Positions 26,123 through 33,250 of a DNA stretch of 33,366 bases are shown here, piece after piece. This stretch comes from Gemmatimonadota bacterium (lineage in GTDB: Bacteria > Gemmatimonadota > Gemmatimonadetes > Longimicrobiales > Gaopeijiaceae), in assembly GCA_007125125.1 (NCBI GenBank), contig SLDT01000269.1, positions 1 through 33,366 of the forward strand. Reading direction: 5' to 3'. Under the pieces are notes generated by a model. It was not told the DNA's origin. It worked only from the letters and a program-made list of their open reading frames with translations, and ran no database searches. The position numbers and the translations under genes are program-made. How positions within the stretch are numbered: position 1 is the first letter of the stretch; every line of letters starts with the position of its first letter.

Positions 26123-26125
26123 GGC

Positions 26126-26809
26126 TCAGCCCCCCTCCCCGGAGAACATGTCGATCTGTGGACCGAAGAGTGGCTCCGTCACGATCACCTCGGGGGGTGG
26201 GTCCCGGTACTCGGCCTCCAGCACGAAGTTGTAGACGAGACGCTGGGCTCCACCACCCACCGCAACCGAGGCCTGGTCGGACGAGATGAGCCCGACCCCG
26301 CGGATGAAGGGCGACGCCTCGAGCGCCTCCATGAACGAGGTCAGGGCGAAGTACGTTCCGGCCTGACCGCGCACCTCGAAGACGACGGGAGGCCCGCCGG
26401 AGATCTGCTGGATGCGCGTGAGCCAGGTGAAGTCGGGGAGGGCGCGGGCCACCTCGTCCATCACGTGGGGCCAGAGATACCGGTGGATGTCGATCTCCTG
26501 GATCACGGAGACCCGGCCCACGATCGAGTCACGCCGGGCCTGCAGCCCGGCCGTGCGTTCGATCACGCCCGAGAGCCGCACCGAGTCCGCCTCCGCAGCC
26601 CGGATCTCGAGACCGAGCTCGTCCGCCTCGCCCGCCACCTGGAGGTGCATCCATCCGATCGACGCAAAGGCAACGAGCACAAGGAGCGCGGCGCCGACCA
26701 CCCACCGGTCGCCGGGAAGCTGCGGGGCCCTCGGCATCGAAACGGCACGACGACGCCGTCGTGCGGCCGCCTTCTTCTGCCCCCCTGGAAGGAGGTTTAC
26801 CTCGATCAC
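26126..26809 (-). CDS. pilN: PilN-like type IV pilus inner-membrane protein
   Basis: Inner-membrane protein that binds PilM through its cytoplasmic N terminus and PilO through its periplasmic part. I chose GTG 26809 (227 residues) because it gives MIEVNLLPGG, matching the conserved INLLP that inserts into PilM, and GGAGGGG lies just upstream; an in-frame GTG at 26821 would put extra residues before it. A basic run (12-21) is followed by a membrane helix (about 36-55), a coiled coil and a ferredoxin-like periplasmic domain. It lies 19 bases after pilM. Confidence 0.92.
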   Translation of the reverse strand: MIEVNLLPGGQKKAAARRRRRAVSMPRAPQLPGDRWVVGAALLVLVAFASIGWMHLQVAGEADELGLEIRAAEADSVRLSGVIERTAGLQARRDSIVGRVSVIQEIDIHRYLWPHVMDEVARALPDFTWLTRIQQISGGPPVVFEVRGQAGTYFALTSFMEALEASPFIRGVGLISSDQASVAVGGGAQRLVYNFVLEAEYRDPPPEVIVTEPLFGPQIDMFSGEGG

Positions 26810-26812
26810 AGA

Positions 26813-26819
26813 CCCCTCC
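26813..26819 (-). promoter_or_regulatory. Ribosome-binding site deciding the pilN start
   Basis: GGAGGGG on the minus strand with its GGAGG core 5 bases before GTG 26809. It favours this GTG over the in-frame GTG four codons upstream. Confidence 0.7.
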
Positions 26820-26828
26820 ACGTCATCG

Positions 26829-27866
26829 TCATGGCTTCCTGAGCGCGAGTCCCACGGAAAGCTGCATCATCGGGGAACTTTGGTCCAGATCGATCCCCGA
26901 TGCGGCCCCCGCACGCACGGGCAGCCGGGCAAAGGCATTCGCGACCTGCGTCTCGACGCCCATGCGGGCTCCCAGCACCTCCGCGAGTCCCGGAATCCTG
27001 GCCCCCCCACCACTCAGGAACACCCGACCGAGTTGTTCTCCGCTTTCGCGCGTCAGGAGGAAGGCAGCCGCGCGCTCGACACCCATGGCCACGTCCTCGA
27101 CCCCTCGCTCCACGAAGATGCGCAAGTCGGGCAGGGTCTTCCTTCCCTGCACGACCTCCTCGGCTTCTTCGGCGGTGAGGCCCCGCTCCCGTTGCAGGTC
27201 TTCCCGGATGCTCCGGGAACCGAAGGGAATGTCGCGTGTCAGGATCGGGGTGCCCTCGACCAGAATGTTCACGTTCGTCATCTCGTGGCCAACGTGAACG
27301 AGGGCGACGATACCCTGCCTCACCTCCGGATGGTTGTGCTCGAAGGCGTTGTGGAGCGCGAAGGCATCGACATCGACCACCCTCGGTTGCACACCCGCTT
27401 CGCCCAGGAGCGAGAGCCGATCGTCGATCAGGTCCCGCTTCGCGGCCACCAGGAGCACCTCCATCTTCGGATCCGTCCCTTCGGGATCAAGAATCTGGAG
27501 ATCGAGCTGCACGCTCTGGATGTCGAATGGGACGTGACGCTCCGCCTCGAAGGGCAACACCTGGCGTGCGTCGGACTCGGGCATCCGGTCCATCTCGATC
27601 TTCTTGATGATCACGGCGTGCCCGCCCACCCCCGTCACGACCGAAGCCGACTTCAGGGCGGTCAGCTCGATCACGTCGCGCACGGTGTCGGCAACGGCCC
27701 CGGAGTCCATGACCTCACCCTCGACGATGGCGTCGGGGACCAAGGGGCGCATGGCCACACGCACCACCTCGGGCTGGTCACCGGAGTGGTCCACCTCCAC
27801 GAGCTTCACGAAGCCGCTGCCGATGTCGAGCCCGATGGAACTTTTCTTGCGGCCGAAGAAGACCAT
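26829..27866 (-). CDS. pilM: PilM, actin-like ATPase of type IV pilus assembly
   Basis: Cytoplasmic actin-fold protein that binds the PilN N terminus and couples the motor to the alignment complex. The protein has 345 residues. SSIGLDIGSGFVKLVEV at the N terminus is the phosphate-1 loop. VDAFALHNAF, the phosphate-2-like LVHVGHEMTNVNIL, and the adenosine motif VFLSGGGARIPGL follow. All are typical of PilM/FtsA-type proteins. AGGA precedes ATG 27866. It is the first gene of pilMNOPQ and has its own promoter candidate in the 114-base gap upstream. Confidence 0.96.
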   Translation of the reverse strand: MVFFGRKKSSIGLDIGSGFVKLVEVDHSGDQPEVVRVAMRPLVPDAIVEGEVMDSGAVADTVRDVIELTALKSASVVTGVGGHAVIIKKIEMDRMPESDARQVLPFEAERHVPFDIQSVQLDLQILDPEGTDPKMEVLLVAAKRDLIDDRLSLLGEAGVQPRVVDVDAFALHNAFEHNHPEVRQGIVALVHVGHEMTNVNILVEGTPILTRDIPFGSRSIREDLQRERGLTAEEAEEVVQGRKTLPDLRIFVERGVEDVAMGVERAAAFLLTRESGEQLGRVFLSGGGARIPGLAEVLGARMGVETQVANAFARLPVRAGAASGIDLDQSSPMMQLSVGLALRKP

Positions 27867-27919
27867 GGCATCCTGTCCGGGGTGAGGGGGGAAACAGATA
27901 CTTCCAGCCCCGTCGCTTC

Positions 27920-27948
27920 ACCTTACAGCGAGGGGCTAATGGCGTCAA
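27920..27948 (-). promoter_or_regulatory. Sigma-70-type promoter for pilMNOPQ
   Basis: On the minus strand TTGACG (27948-27943) and TAAGGT (27925-27920) are 17 bases apart. The -35 box matches 5 of 6 positions; the -10 box keeps the three most conserved (T1, A2, T6). The start point would lie near 27913, giving a leader of about 45 bases to pilM. Confidence 0.55.
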
Positions 27949-27980
27949 GCAAAAGATGACTCTCGGGGATCAGCATCCGC

Positions 27981-29240
27981 TCAGAATGCCGCCCCGGAGA
28001 GGTCGACCCAACTTCTCCGAGCCAGCGGTTCGGTCCAGCTCAGTCCCTGCGCGTGCGTCATCGTCTGTCCTACCACGCAGGACGAGTACTGGATCACGGA
28101 GGCCCCGACGTAGGTCTGGAGGTCGAGGTCCGCATTCCTGGCAATCGCGCCGCCGACGATTCGGGGGTTGTTTCCTCCTTGAGTCTGAAGCTGACCCTGT
28201 GCGATGATGATCCCGAAGAAGTTGAAGTTCCCCCGGAGGTCCACGTCTCCCTCGACCAGGAGAATTCCCTGCGCATAGCCATTGGACTGGATCCGGGCAT
28301 TGCCACGCACGTGGACGATCGGGAAGTGGTCGTGACAAGGGGCAAGCGTCGCGGTCGGGTCCCCCCGTTCGTAGGGGTATCCCCAGTTCCACATGTCTCC
28401 CGTGCTTGTCGCCAGGTCCCAGATGTCGCAGTCACCGTCGGCATTCAGGCTCGCGGCCGTGTTGTTGATCGTGTGCGTCCCGCCGTAGCTTCCGTCCGCC
28501 GGAACGATGACGTTCGCACGGGCAACGAGATCGGCCCACCCGAGATCCCCAAACGTCGTGAAGGTCTCGTCGGTCACGGACTCGTCTTCGGTCCAGGGCG
28601 GATCACCGGTGAGCCGGTTCGCCTGATTCCCCCCCCGGATCCCGACGCTTCCGCCACTTCCAACGACAACACCCGGAACCGAGTCGGTCGCGGGCGGACA
28701 ATCGTCCCACCCGGTAGGGACCCGATCCACTCCATGGATCTCGGAGTTCCCTCGGAGCTCCACGCTTCCCTGCGTAGTCAGGGCGGCGTTCACATTCAGG
28801 TCCGCGGTGCTTCGGCGCACGATCATCCCGAGGGTGCGCCGCGCCGGCGCCGGAAAGGCCCCGCCCGTCACCTGCCCGGTGCTCTCGATGTAGTAGAGCT
28901 GCTCGTCGACCCGCATCGCCTGGATCGTATAGCTCCCGTGCGGCTCGTTCACCGTCATCGGAGTCCCGAAGCCCCAGTTCCCGGCCATCGAGGGCGAGAA
29001 GGCCGCGAGCGCCTGCCCGAGGCCGTGCTCGGCCATGTAGAAGGCCCGAGTCGCCCGGTCGCTCGACATCCCCACGCGCTGTTCCTGGTTCGCGAAGTGG
29101 AACCCCCCGGTCAGGAGGATCGCCACCACGGCGATCGCCAGGATCGCCGCCGGGAGGGCAAACCCCTCGTCTCCTCCGGCCTCCGGTGTCGGCATGTGAG
29201 TCTTCATTGCTCCACGTTCTCCCGCTAGAGTCTCGTTCAT
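27981..29240 (-). CDS. PilX/GspK-like minor pilin with repetitive, probably beta-helical C-terminal region
   Basis: A 419-residue protein, last of the complete minor-pilin operon. The N terminus has EG/FALPAAILAIAVVAILL, a pilin-like helix with Pro4 and no Glu5, as in the tip subunits GspK and PilX. After the helical stalk (to about 80) comes a beta-rich part with repeated short strands such as VELRGNSEIHG, VHVRGNARIQSNG and GDVDLRGNFNFFG, suggesting a small beta-helix (about 148-172 and 308-385). Between them is NADGDCDIWD, a calcium-loop-like motif. Four Cys (181, 271, 302, 388) could form disulfides. The start is uncertain: ATG 29240 follows the previous stop by six bases, while ATG 29207 has GGAG. 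A role in pilus tip adhesion or initiation is inference. Confidence 0.75.
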   Translation of the reverse strand: MNETLAGERGAMKTHMPTPEAGGDEGFALPAAILAIAVVAILLTGGFHFANQEQRVGMSSDRATRAFYMAEHGLGQALAAFSPSMAGNWGFGTPMTVNEPHGSYTIQAMRVDEQLYYIESTGQVTGGAFPAPARRTLGMIVRRSTADLNVNAALTTQGSVELRGNSEIHGVDRVPTGWDDCPPATDSVPGVVVGSGGSVGIRGGNQANRLTGDPPWTEDESVTDETFTTFGDLGWADLVARANVIVPADGSYGGTHTINNTAASLNADGDCDIWDLATSTGDMWNWGYPYERGDPTATLAPCHDHFPIVHVRGNARIQSNGYAQGILLVEGDVDLRGNFNFFGIIIAQGQLQTQGGNNPRIVGGAIARNADLDLQTYVGASVIQYSSCVVGQTMTHAQGLSWTEPLARRSWVDLSGAAF

Positions 29241-29246
29241 CTGCTC

Positions 29247-30077
29247 TCAGTTCCGCACAAAGACGTCGGCCGAAAGGGCGTCCGCGATCGGATTCCCCTG
29301 GGCGTCCCGCGCATCGGAGCGGGTCCGGATCGTGACCCGGATCCGCCGAACGTCGGACGGAGTCGTCGTCGCGCTCCCGGCGCCGTCGAAGTATTCGAAG
29401 CTCACCCCGCCCGAGCCATCGACGGGCCCGACGAGGGGAACCCACGACTCCGTCCCCCGCCGCCGCCCGAGGTACCACTCCCCACCCATCTGCATCACCC
29501 CGTAGGTGAAGTCCTCGAAGGCGCGGATCGGGGCTCCGGTGCGCATTCCCCCGTAGTCCCCGCTTGCCAGGCCGGAGGCGGTGATCGTCTGGATCGTCCC
29601 CGCGAGGGGGCAGGCCCCCGCATCCTCGCTTGCATTCTGGATCGACGCGAGCGCCCACTCGTCGTCCGACGAGATCTCCGGATCGTCGTCGATGAAGACG
29701 GCGATCCCCTGCCCTGCCTCGAAGTCGTCGCCCCGAACCCAGATCGAAAGGCGCGACTGCGAGGGGTTGATCGCGCAGACGAGCCCGAAGGAGCGCATCG
29801 CACGGAACCCGATCTCCTGCGCCCCGATCGCGAGGAGGTCCCCCTCGGGCGCGCTCACCTCGCGCAACTCCGAGAAGAGGAGGTCGAGCCCCGCCCGCAC
29901 CGTCTGGTGTCCCGCCACCTGCTCCCGCTGGACGGTGAAGACCCTCTGGCTCGTGATCATCACCTGGTAGATCGCGACCATGAGCGCACCCGCAACGACC
30001 ATCGCCACGAGGAGCTCCACGAGGGTCATCCCCCGACGATCCGCGACCCGCACCCCTTCGAACCCATGCCTCTTCAT
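29247..30077 (-). CDS. PilW/GspJ-like minor prepilin
   Basis: A 276-residue type IV pilin-like protein. The leader MKRHGFEGVRVADRRG ends in Gly16, followed by MTLVELLVAMVVAGA, so prepilin peptidase would cut at G/M and leave Glu at +5. The rest is a beta-rich soluble domain with GIAVFIDDDPEISSDDEWALA and a C-terminal strand pair, as in PilW. GGAGGG precedes ATG 30077 by 5 bases, and this ATG shares one base with the stop of the previous gene (TGATG). It is third in the order GspH, GspI, GspJ, GspK. Confidence 0.86.
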   Translation of the reverse strand: MKRHGFEGVRVADRRGMTLVELLVAMVVAGALMVAIYQVMITSQRVFTVQREQVAGHQTVRAGLDLLFSELREVSAPEGDLLAIGAQEIGFRAMRSFGLVCAINPSQSRLSIWVRGDDFEAGQGIAVFIDDDPEISSDDEWALASIQNASEDAGACPLAGTIQTITASGLASGDYGGMRTGAPIRAFEDFTYGVMQMGGEWYLGRRRGTESWVPLVGPVDGSGGVSFEYFDGAGSATTTPSDVRRIRVTIRTRSDARDAQGNPIADALSADVFVRN

Positions 30078-30577
30078 CAGTCCCTCCGCATGAGCCGGTA
30101 GGTGAAGGTGTCGACCGCATTCGGGGTCACCTCGGGCATCCCGCCTCCGGCCGATGCCTGCCGGCCGGGGCCGGTCACGATGAAGCGAACGACGCGTGAC
30201 TGCTGTCCGGTCGCGGTCACCTCCCAGGCGACGGTGTGATCCCCGAAGGCCTCGGAGCCATCGACCACGGACCCGTAGGGCATCGCACGGACCGACTCGA
30301 CCGCAGACTGGAGCGCCGTGCTTCGCGCCGTCTCGACCTGCCCGAAGTGCACCGTCCGGATCATCCATCCCGTCCCCGCGGCGAGCCCGAGGAGTCCGAT
30401 CGTCAGGACGAGGAGCGCCACGATGACCTCCACGAGCGAGAACCCCGCACGCCCGCGTGGCCCGGCACCCCTGGCACCGTTGACCCCTGCACCGCCCTTG
30501 ACCGGGGCCACGACGCCCCCCGCGGTCACGTCTCCGAGGGTCATCCTCTCGACTCCCGCAGCATCCCGGCCCATCAT
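30077..30577 (-). CDS. PilV/GspI-like minor prepilin
   Basis: A 166-residue prepilin. The hydrophobic helix begins at AG/FSLVEVIVALLVLTIGLLGLA with Glu at +5. The leader is unusually long, about 45 residues from ATG 30577; ATG 30544 (GGGAG 8 bases upstream) would shorten it to about 34. AGGAGG lies just before ATG 30577 and the adjoining ATG 30574. The soluble part is short, with VAWEVTATGQQSRVVRFIVTG, typical of PilV/GspI. It overlaps the preceding gene by ATGA. Confidence 0.84.
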   Translation of the reverse strand: MMGRDAAGVERMTLGDVTAGGVVAPVKGGAGVNGARGAGPRGRAGFSLVEVIVALLVLTIGLLGLAAGTGWMIRTVHFGQVETARSTALQSAVESVRAMPYGSVVDGSEAFGDHTVAWEVTATGQQSRVVRFIVTGPGRQASAGGGMPEVTPNAVDTFTYRLMRRD

Positions 30578-31035
30578 GCCTCCTGGAGCTGCCCGAGGGG
30601 AAGGAGTGCGACGCGCCGGGTCCGCGCACCCCGGGTGAAGACGATCTCCGTGCGCGTCGTCACGTTCCCGCAGCGGGTGTCTGCGTACCCCCGGGGCGTC
30701 ATGCAGAGCTCGACCACCCCTCCGGGCGTCGTCACCGCAACCTCGTAGTCCTGCGCGAAGTTCCGGCTCTGGATCACGGTCCCCCCTTCGGTCGTGACCG
30801 AGACCACCCCGGAGGCGGGGTCGACGCGGAGGACGATCGCCTCGCCCCGCTCGACCGCGAGCGCCCGCGTCTGGGCATGGATCGTCATGAAGGTCGTCTG
30901 GGCGGTCCGTGCCCCGAGCGCCCCGTGCACCTGGCTGAAGCTGCGGATCGCGATCATGCTCATGAGGCCGCCGACCACGACCACGATGAGCATCTCGATC
31001 AGGGTGAAGCCGGCTGTGCGTCGGGGTCGAGACAT
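30574..31035 (-). CDS. FimT/GspH-like minor prepilin
   Basis: A 153-residue prepilin, first gene of the complete minor-pilin operon. The short leader MSRPRRTAG is followed by FTLIEMLIVVVVGGLMSM with Glu at +5, the classic class-III-like signal. The soluble domain has the GspH pattern (ALAVERGEAIVLRVDP and, near the end, EIVFTRGARTRRVALLPLGQL). Cys residues in ELCMTPRGYADTRCG could form a disulfide loop. A sigma-54-like promoter candidate lies about 42 bases upstream. The ribosome-binding site before ATG 31035 is weak. Confidence 0.87.
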   Translation of the reverse strand: MSRPRRTAGFTLIEMLIVVVVGGLMSMIAIRSFSQVHGALGARTAQTTFMTIHAQTRALAVERGEAIVLRVDPASGVVSVTTEGGTVIQSRNFAQDYEVAVTTPGGVVELCMTPRGYADTRCGNVTTRTEIVFTRGARTRRVALLPLGQLQEA

Positions 31036-31076
31036 CGGAACTCTGGAAAGAGGGGAACGTCGTCCCTCACTTTCCT

Positions 31077-31093
31077 TTCCAGAACCGTGCCAG
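31077..31093 (-). promoter_or_regulatory. Sigma-54-like promoter candidate for minor-pilin operon
   Basis: Minus strand reads CTGGCACGGTTCTGGAA. The -24 element TGGCACG is a perfect match with correct position of the -12 element, but that element reads TGGA instead of TTGC, so the match is partial. It lies 41 bases before the GspH-like ATG, after the terminator of the upstream operon. An NtrC-type activator is encoded in the same window. Confidence 0.35.
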
Positions 31094-31146
31094 CTCGGGG
31101 GACTCCGAAACCCCTTGATTTTCCTGGACTGCCTTCTCCGATTCGG

Positions 31147-31170
31147 AAAAAAGTTCCGCTATCTGGAACT
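31147..31170 (-). terminator. Intrinsic terminator after the upstream minor-pilin operon
   Basis: On the minus strand AGTTCC and GGAACT enclose a 7-base loop and are followed by TTTTT (stem arms 31152-31157 and 31165-31170, A-run on the plus strand at 31147-31152). It is 54 bases after the stop of the PilX/GspK-like gene. The stem is short but the T tract is clear. Confidence 0.6.
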
Positions 31171-31224
31171 CCTGTCCGGACCGTTCTTGCAGGATGCGGG
31201 AGCCGTCCCCCGGGGTTCGGCGGC

Positions 31225-32184
31225 TCAGAAGCGCCCGAGGAACCCGCCCCCGGGCACGGCAAAGGGTACCCCGAGGACCGCGACCCCGTCGCCGGCACCC
31301 GCCACCAGGGAGCGGCATCCGACGAGGCGGGCACCTCCCGTGATCCGGACCTCGCCGCCGGCCTCGACCGCGCCCCGGACCCCGGCCCCGTCACGCAGGA
31401 CGAGGGTGCCCCGGACCAGGACGAGTCCCTCGAAGCGGGCCCCTCCCTCGAGCACGAGGTCCCCGGCCGACACGAGGAGACCGCCACCCCCTCCCCCCGC
31501 GATCCGGCCGGGCCCCGGAGGCCCCCCGGGCCCGGCCGGGCCGGTCGCACCGACGAGGGCGCGCCCTCCATCGTCGCCCCAGCCGGCCCACCCGCCGGGC
31601 AGCTCCGCGCCGGGAAGAAGGACCGGGTCGGCCCGCTCGAGGAGCGCCTCGAGGGAGACGGGCCCGAGACGGGGCCGGCCCGGGAGCGAGGGCTCCGGGA
31701 AGGGTGGGAGGGGTGCACTTCGCCGGCGGTGGAGGGCGAAGGGGTCGAGGGGATCCGTACCCGCGCACCCTTCGGCGGGGCCCCCTGCGAGGAGATCTCC
31801 CCCATCCACCTCGAGCCCCTCGCCCGTGACGGCCGCCGCGGAGAGCTCCGCGGCGAGCCGCGCCATCCCGGGAACCCATCCGACGCTCCAGAGCCTCCAC
31901 CCCACCCCTTCGACCGGCTCCTCGACGAGGTGGAACCCATCTCCAAGGGCGTGCACCGCCACCGCCTCGCCCCCCTCCTCGAGCGCCCCCGCGAGCCCCT
32001 CCGGCGAGAGCGGGCGCCGCGCCAGTGCCTCGGCCAGCCGGCGGTCCCCGTCCGAGAGGATCAGGCTGACCCGGGCCGTCGCGAGGAGCGAGGCCCCGAG
32101 GAGGGTCCCCGCGAGGAGGATGAAGAGGGCCGCGGGAAGGATCACCCCGGCGCGGCCGCCGAGCCTTCCTGACGCCGCGCTCAT
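31225..32184 (-). CDS. PilX/GspK-like minor pilin with collagen-like tract
   Basis: A 319-residue protein, last of the right-hand minor-pilin operon. The N terminus has GRAG/VILPAALFILLAGTLLG, a pilin-like helix with Pro4 and no Glu5, as in the PilX/GspK-like protein of the left-hand operon. The middle is Gly/Pro-rich and includes five Gly-X-Y triplets (GATGPAGPGGPPGPG, 212-226) then a Gly run. The C-terminal 80 residues consist of short repeated strands (GDLVLEGGARFEG, LVLRDGAGVRG, GEVRITGGARLVG), suggesting a small beta-helix. ATG 32184 overlaps the previous stop (ATGA). A tip-adhesin role is only inferred. Confidence 0.72.
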   Translation of the reverse strand: MSAASGRLGGRAGVILPAALFILLAGTLLGASLLATARVSLILSDGDRRLAEALARRPLSPEGLAGALEEGGEAVAVHALGDGFHLVEEPVEGVGWRLWSVGWVPGMARLAAELSAAAVTGEGLEVDGGDLLAGGPAEGCAGTDPLDPFALHRRRSAPLPPFPEPSLPGRPRLGPVSLEALLERADPVLLPGAELPGGWAGWGDDGGRALVGATGPAGPGGPPGPGRIAGGGGGGLLVSAGDLVLEGGARFEGLVLVRGTLVLRDGAGVRGAVEAGGEVRITGGARLVGCRSLVAGAGDGVAVLGVPFAVPGGGFLGRF

Positions 32185-32921
32185 GGGTCGATCCTGAAGG
32201 GGAAGGCGATCACACCCCCGCCCCCGGCCACGCCGGGGAGGGCGGTGAACTCGGCTCGCAGCATGAACTCGCCCGCGCCGAGGAGTTCGAAACGGCTCCC
32301 GCCGGCGAAGAGCTCGGGGGTCAGGGGCTGGCGCCCGCCCTGTCCCCGTTCCCAGCGGAATGCCCGGTTGTGGAAGGAGTAGCTCCCCTGCTCGAAGAGG
32401 CGCACGAGGACGGGGCGCCCCGGGATCGTGCCCTCGATCCGGATCCGCGCGTCCCGCTCCCCGGGGACCGGCACGCAGGGCGCCCACCCCTCCCACCACC
32501 CGGTGAGCGCCGCGGGGTACCAGCCCCCGTCCCCGGCAAGGACGAGGAGGGAGTCCCGCCCCGGCACGGGAAGTCGATCTCCGGTCCAGAGGATCCCCCA
32601 GACCCCGGGCTCCGGCTCCCCGGGGCAGACCCTCCCGATTCCCCGGAACCCCCGCAGCTCGAGGGCCCCGTCGGGGGTGAGGTGCCAGTCCCGGCCGGGA
32701 AGCCCGGGACGGACCTCCCGCTCGACGGTGATCCATGCGGTGCGCAGGGCATCCATCCGGTCGCTTCGGACGATCCCCGCCTCGACAGCTCGAGAGAGGC
32801 TGCCGAAGAGCTGGATCGCGGCACCGAGGAGGAGCACCCCGAGGACGAGCGCAACGAGGAGCTCCACCAGGGTGAAGCCCTCCCCGCGCTGCCGCCCTCC
32901 GGGCCTGCCTCCGGTTGTCAT
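32181..32921 (-). CDS. PilW/GspJ-like minor prepilin (second set)
   Basis: A 246-residue prepilin. The leader ends RQRGEG, followed by FTLVELLVALVLGVLLLG with Glu at +5. The soluble domain has two Cys (CPGEPEPG and WAPCVPV), possibly bonded. It ends in GGVIAFPFRIDP. It has the same place in its operon as the GspJ-like gene of the left-hand set but shows little obvious similarity outside the N-terminal helix. GAGGT lies about 10 bases before ATG 32921. It overlaps its neighbours by ATGA on both sides. Confidence 0.84.
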   Translation of the reverse strand: MTTGGRPGGRQRGEGFTLVELLVALVLGVLLLGAAIQLFGSLSRAVEAGIVRSDRMDALRTAWITVEREVRPGLPGRDWHLTPDGALELRGFRGIGRVCPGEPEPGVWGILWTGDRLPVPGRDSLLVLAGDGGWYPAALTGWWEGWAPCVPVPGERDARIRIEGTIPGRPVLVRLFEQGSYSFHNRAFRWERGQGGRQPLTPELFAGGSRFELLGAGEFMLRAEFTALPGVAGGGGVIAFPFRIDP

Positions 32922-33250
32922 GGCTCGACCTCGCGGCCCCGGATCAGCCGCCAGGGCTCGACGGCCGGCTCCGGGAGGTGGAGCTCGAGCCCGCCCGCGC
33001 CGTCCCAGCTCCAGGGGACCGCGCGCCCCCCCGCCTCGAAGGCGCCGGAGAGGGTGTCGCCCGGGGTCGCGGCGGCGAGGGAGTCGAGGAGGGCGAGCCC
33101 CCGGCCGGCCGTCTCGAGGCGACGCTCCGACTCGAGGAGGAGCGACGCGCTCAGCAGGATGAACCCGGTCACCGCGGCACCTGCGATCCCGAGTATCGGG
33201 ATCGCGATGACGAGCTCCATCAGCGCATGCCCTTCCCTCCCCCGTCTCAC
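32918..33250 (-). CDS. PilV/GspI-like short minor prepilin (second set)
   Basis: A 110-residue protein starting at GTG 33250, which overlaps the preceding stop (GTGA). The N terminus MRRGREG is followed by HALMELVIAIPILGIAGAAV: cleavage after Gly7 would leave His at +1, rare for pilins, and Glu at +5. After the helix there are only about 80 residues, small even for PilV/GspI. The order and overlaps place it second in the operon. The assignment rests on the signal and context more than on the soluble part. Confidence 0.75.
   Translation of the reverse strand: MRRGREGHALMELVIAIPILGIAGAAVTGFILLSASLLLESERRLETAGRGLALLDSLAAATPGDTLSGAFEAGGRAVPWSWDGAGGLELHLPEPAVEPWRLIRGREVEP

Noticed and set aside
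31067-31318. Small minus-strand frame between the two pilin operons
   Set aside because: It covers the terminator hairpin and the promoter candidate and starts inside the PilX/GspK-like gene; no ribosome-binding site or family match.
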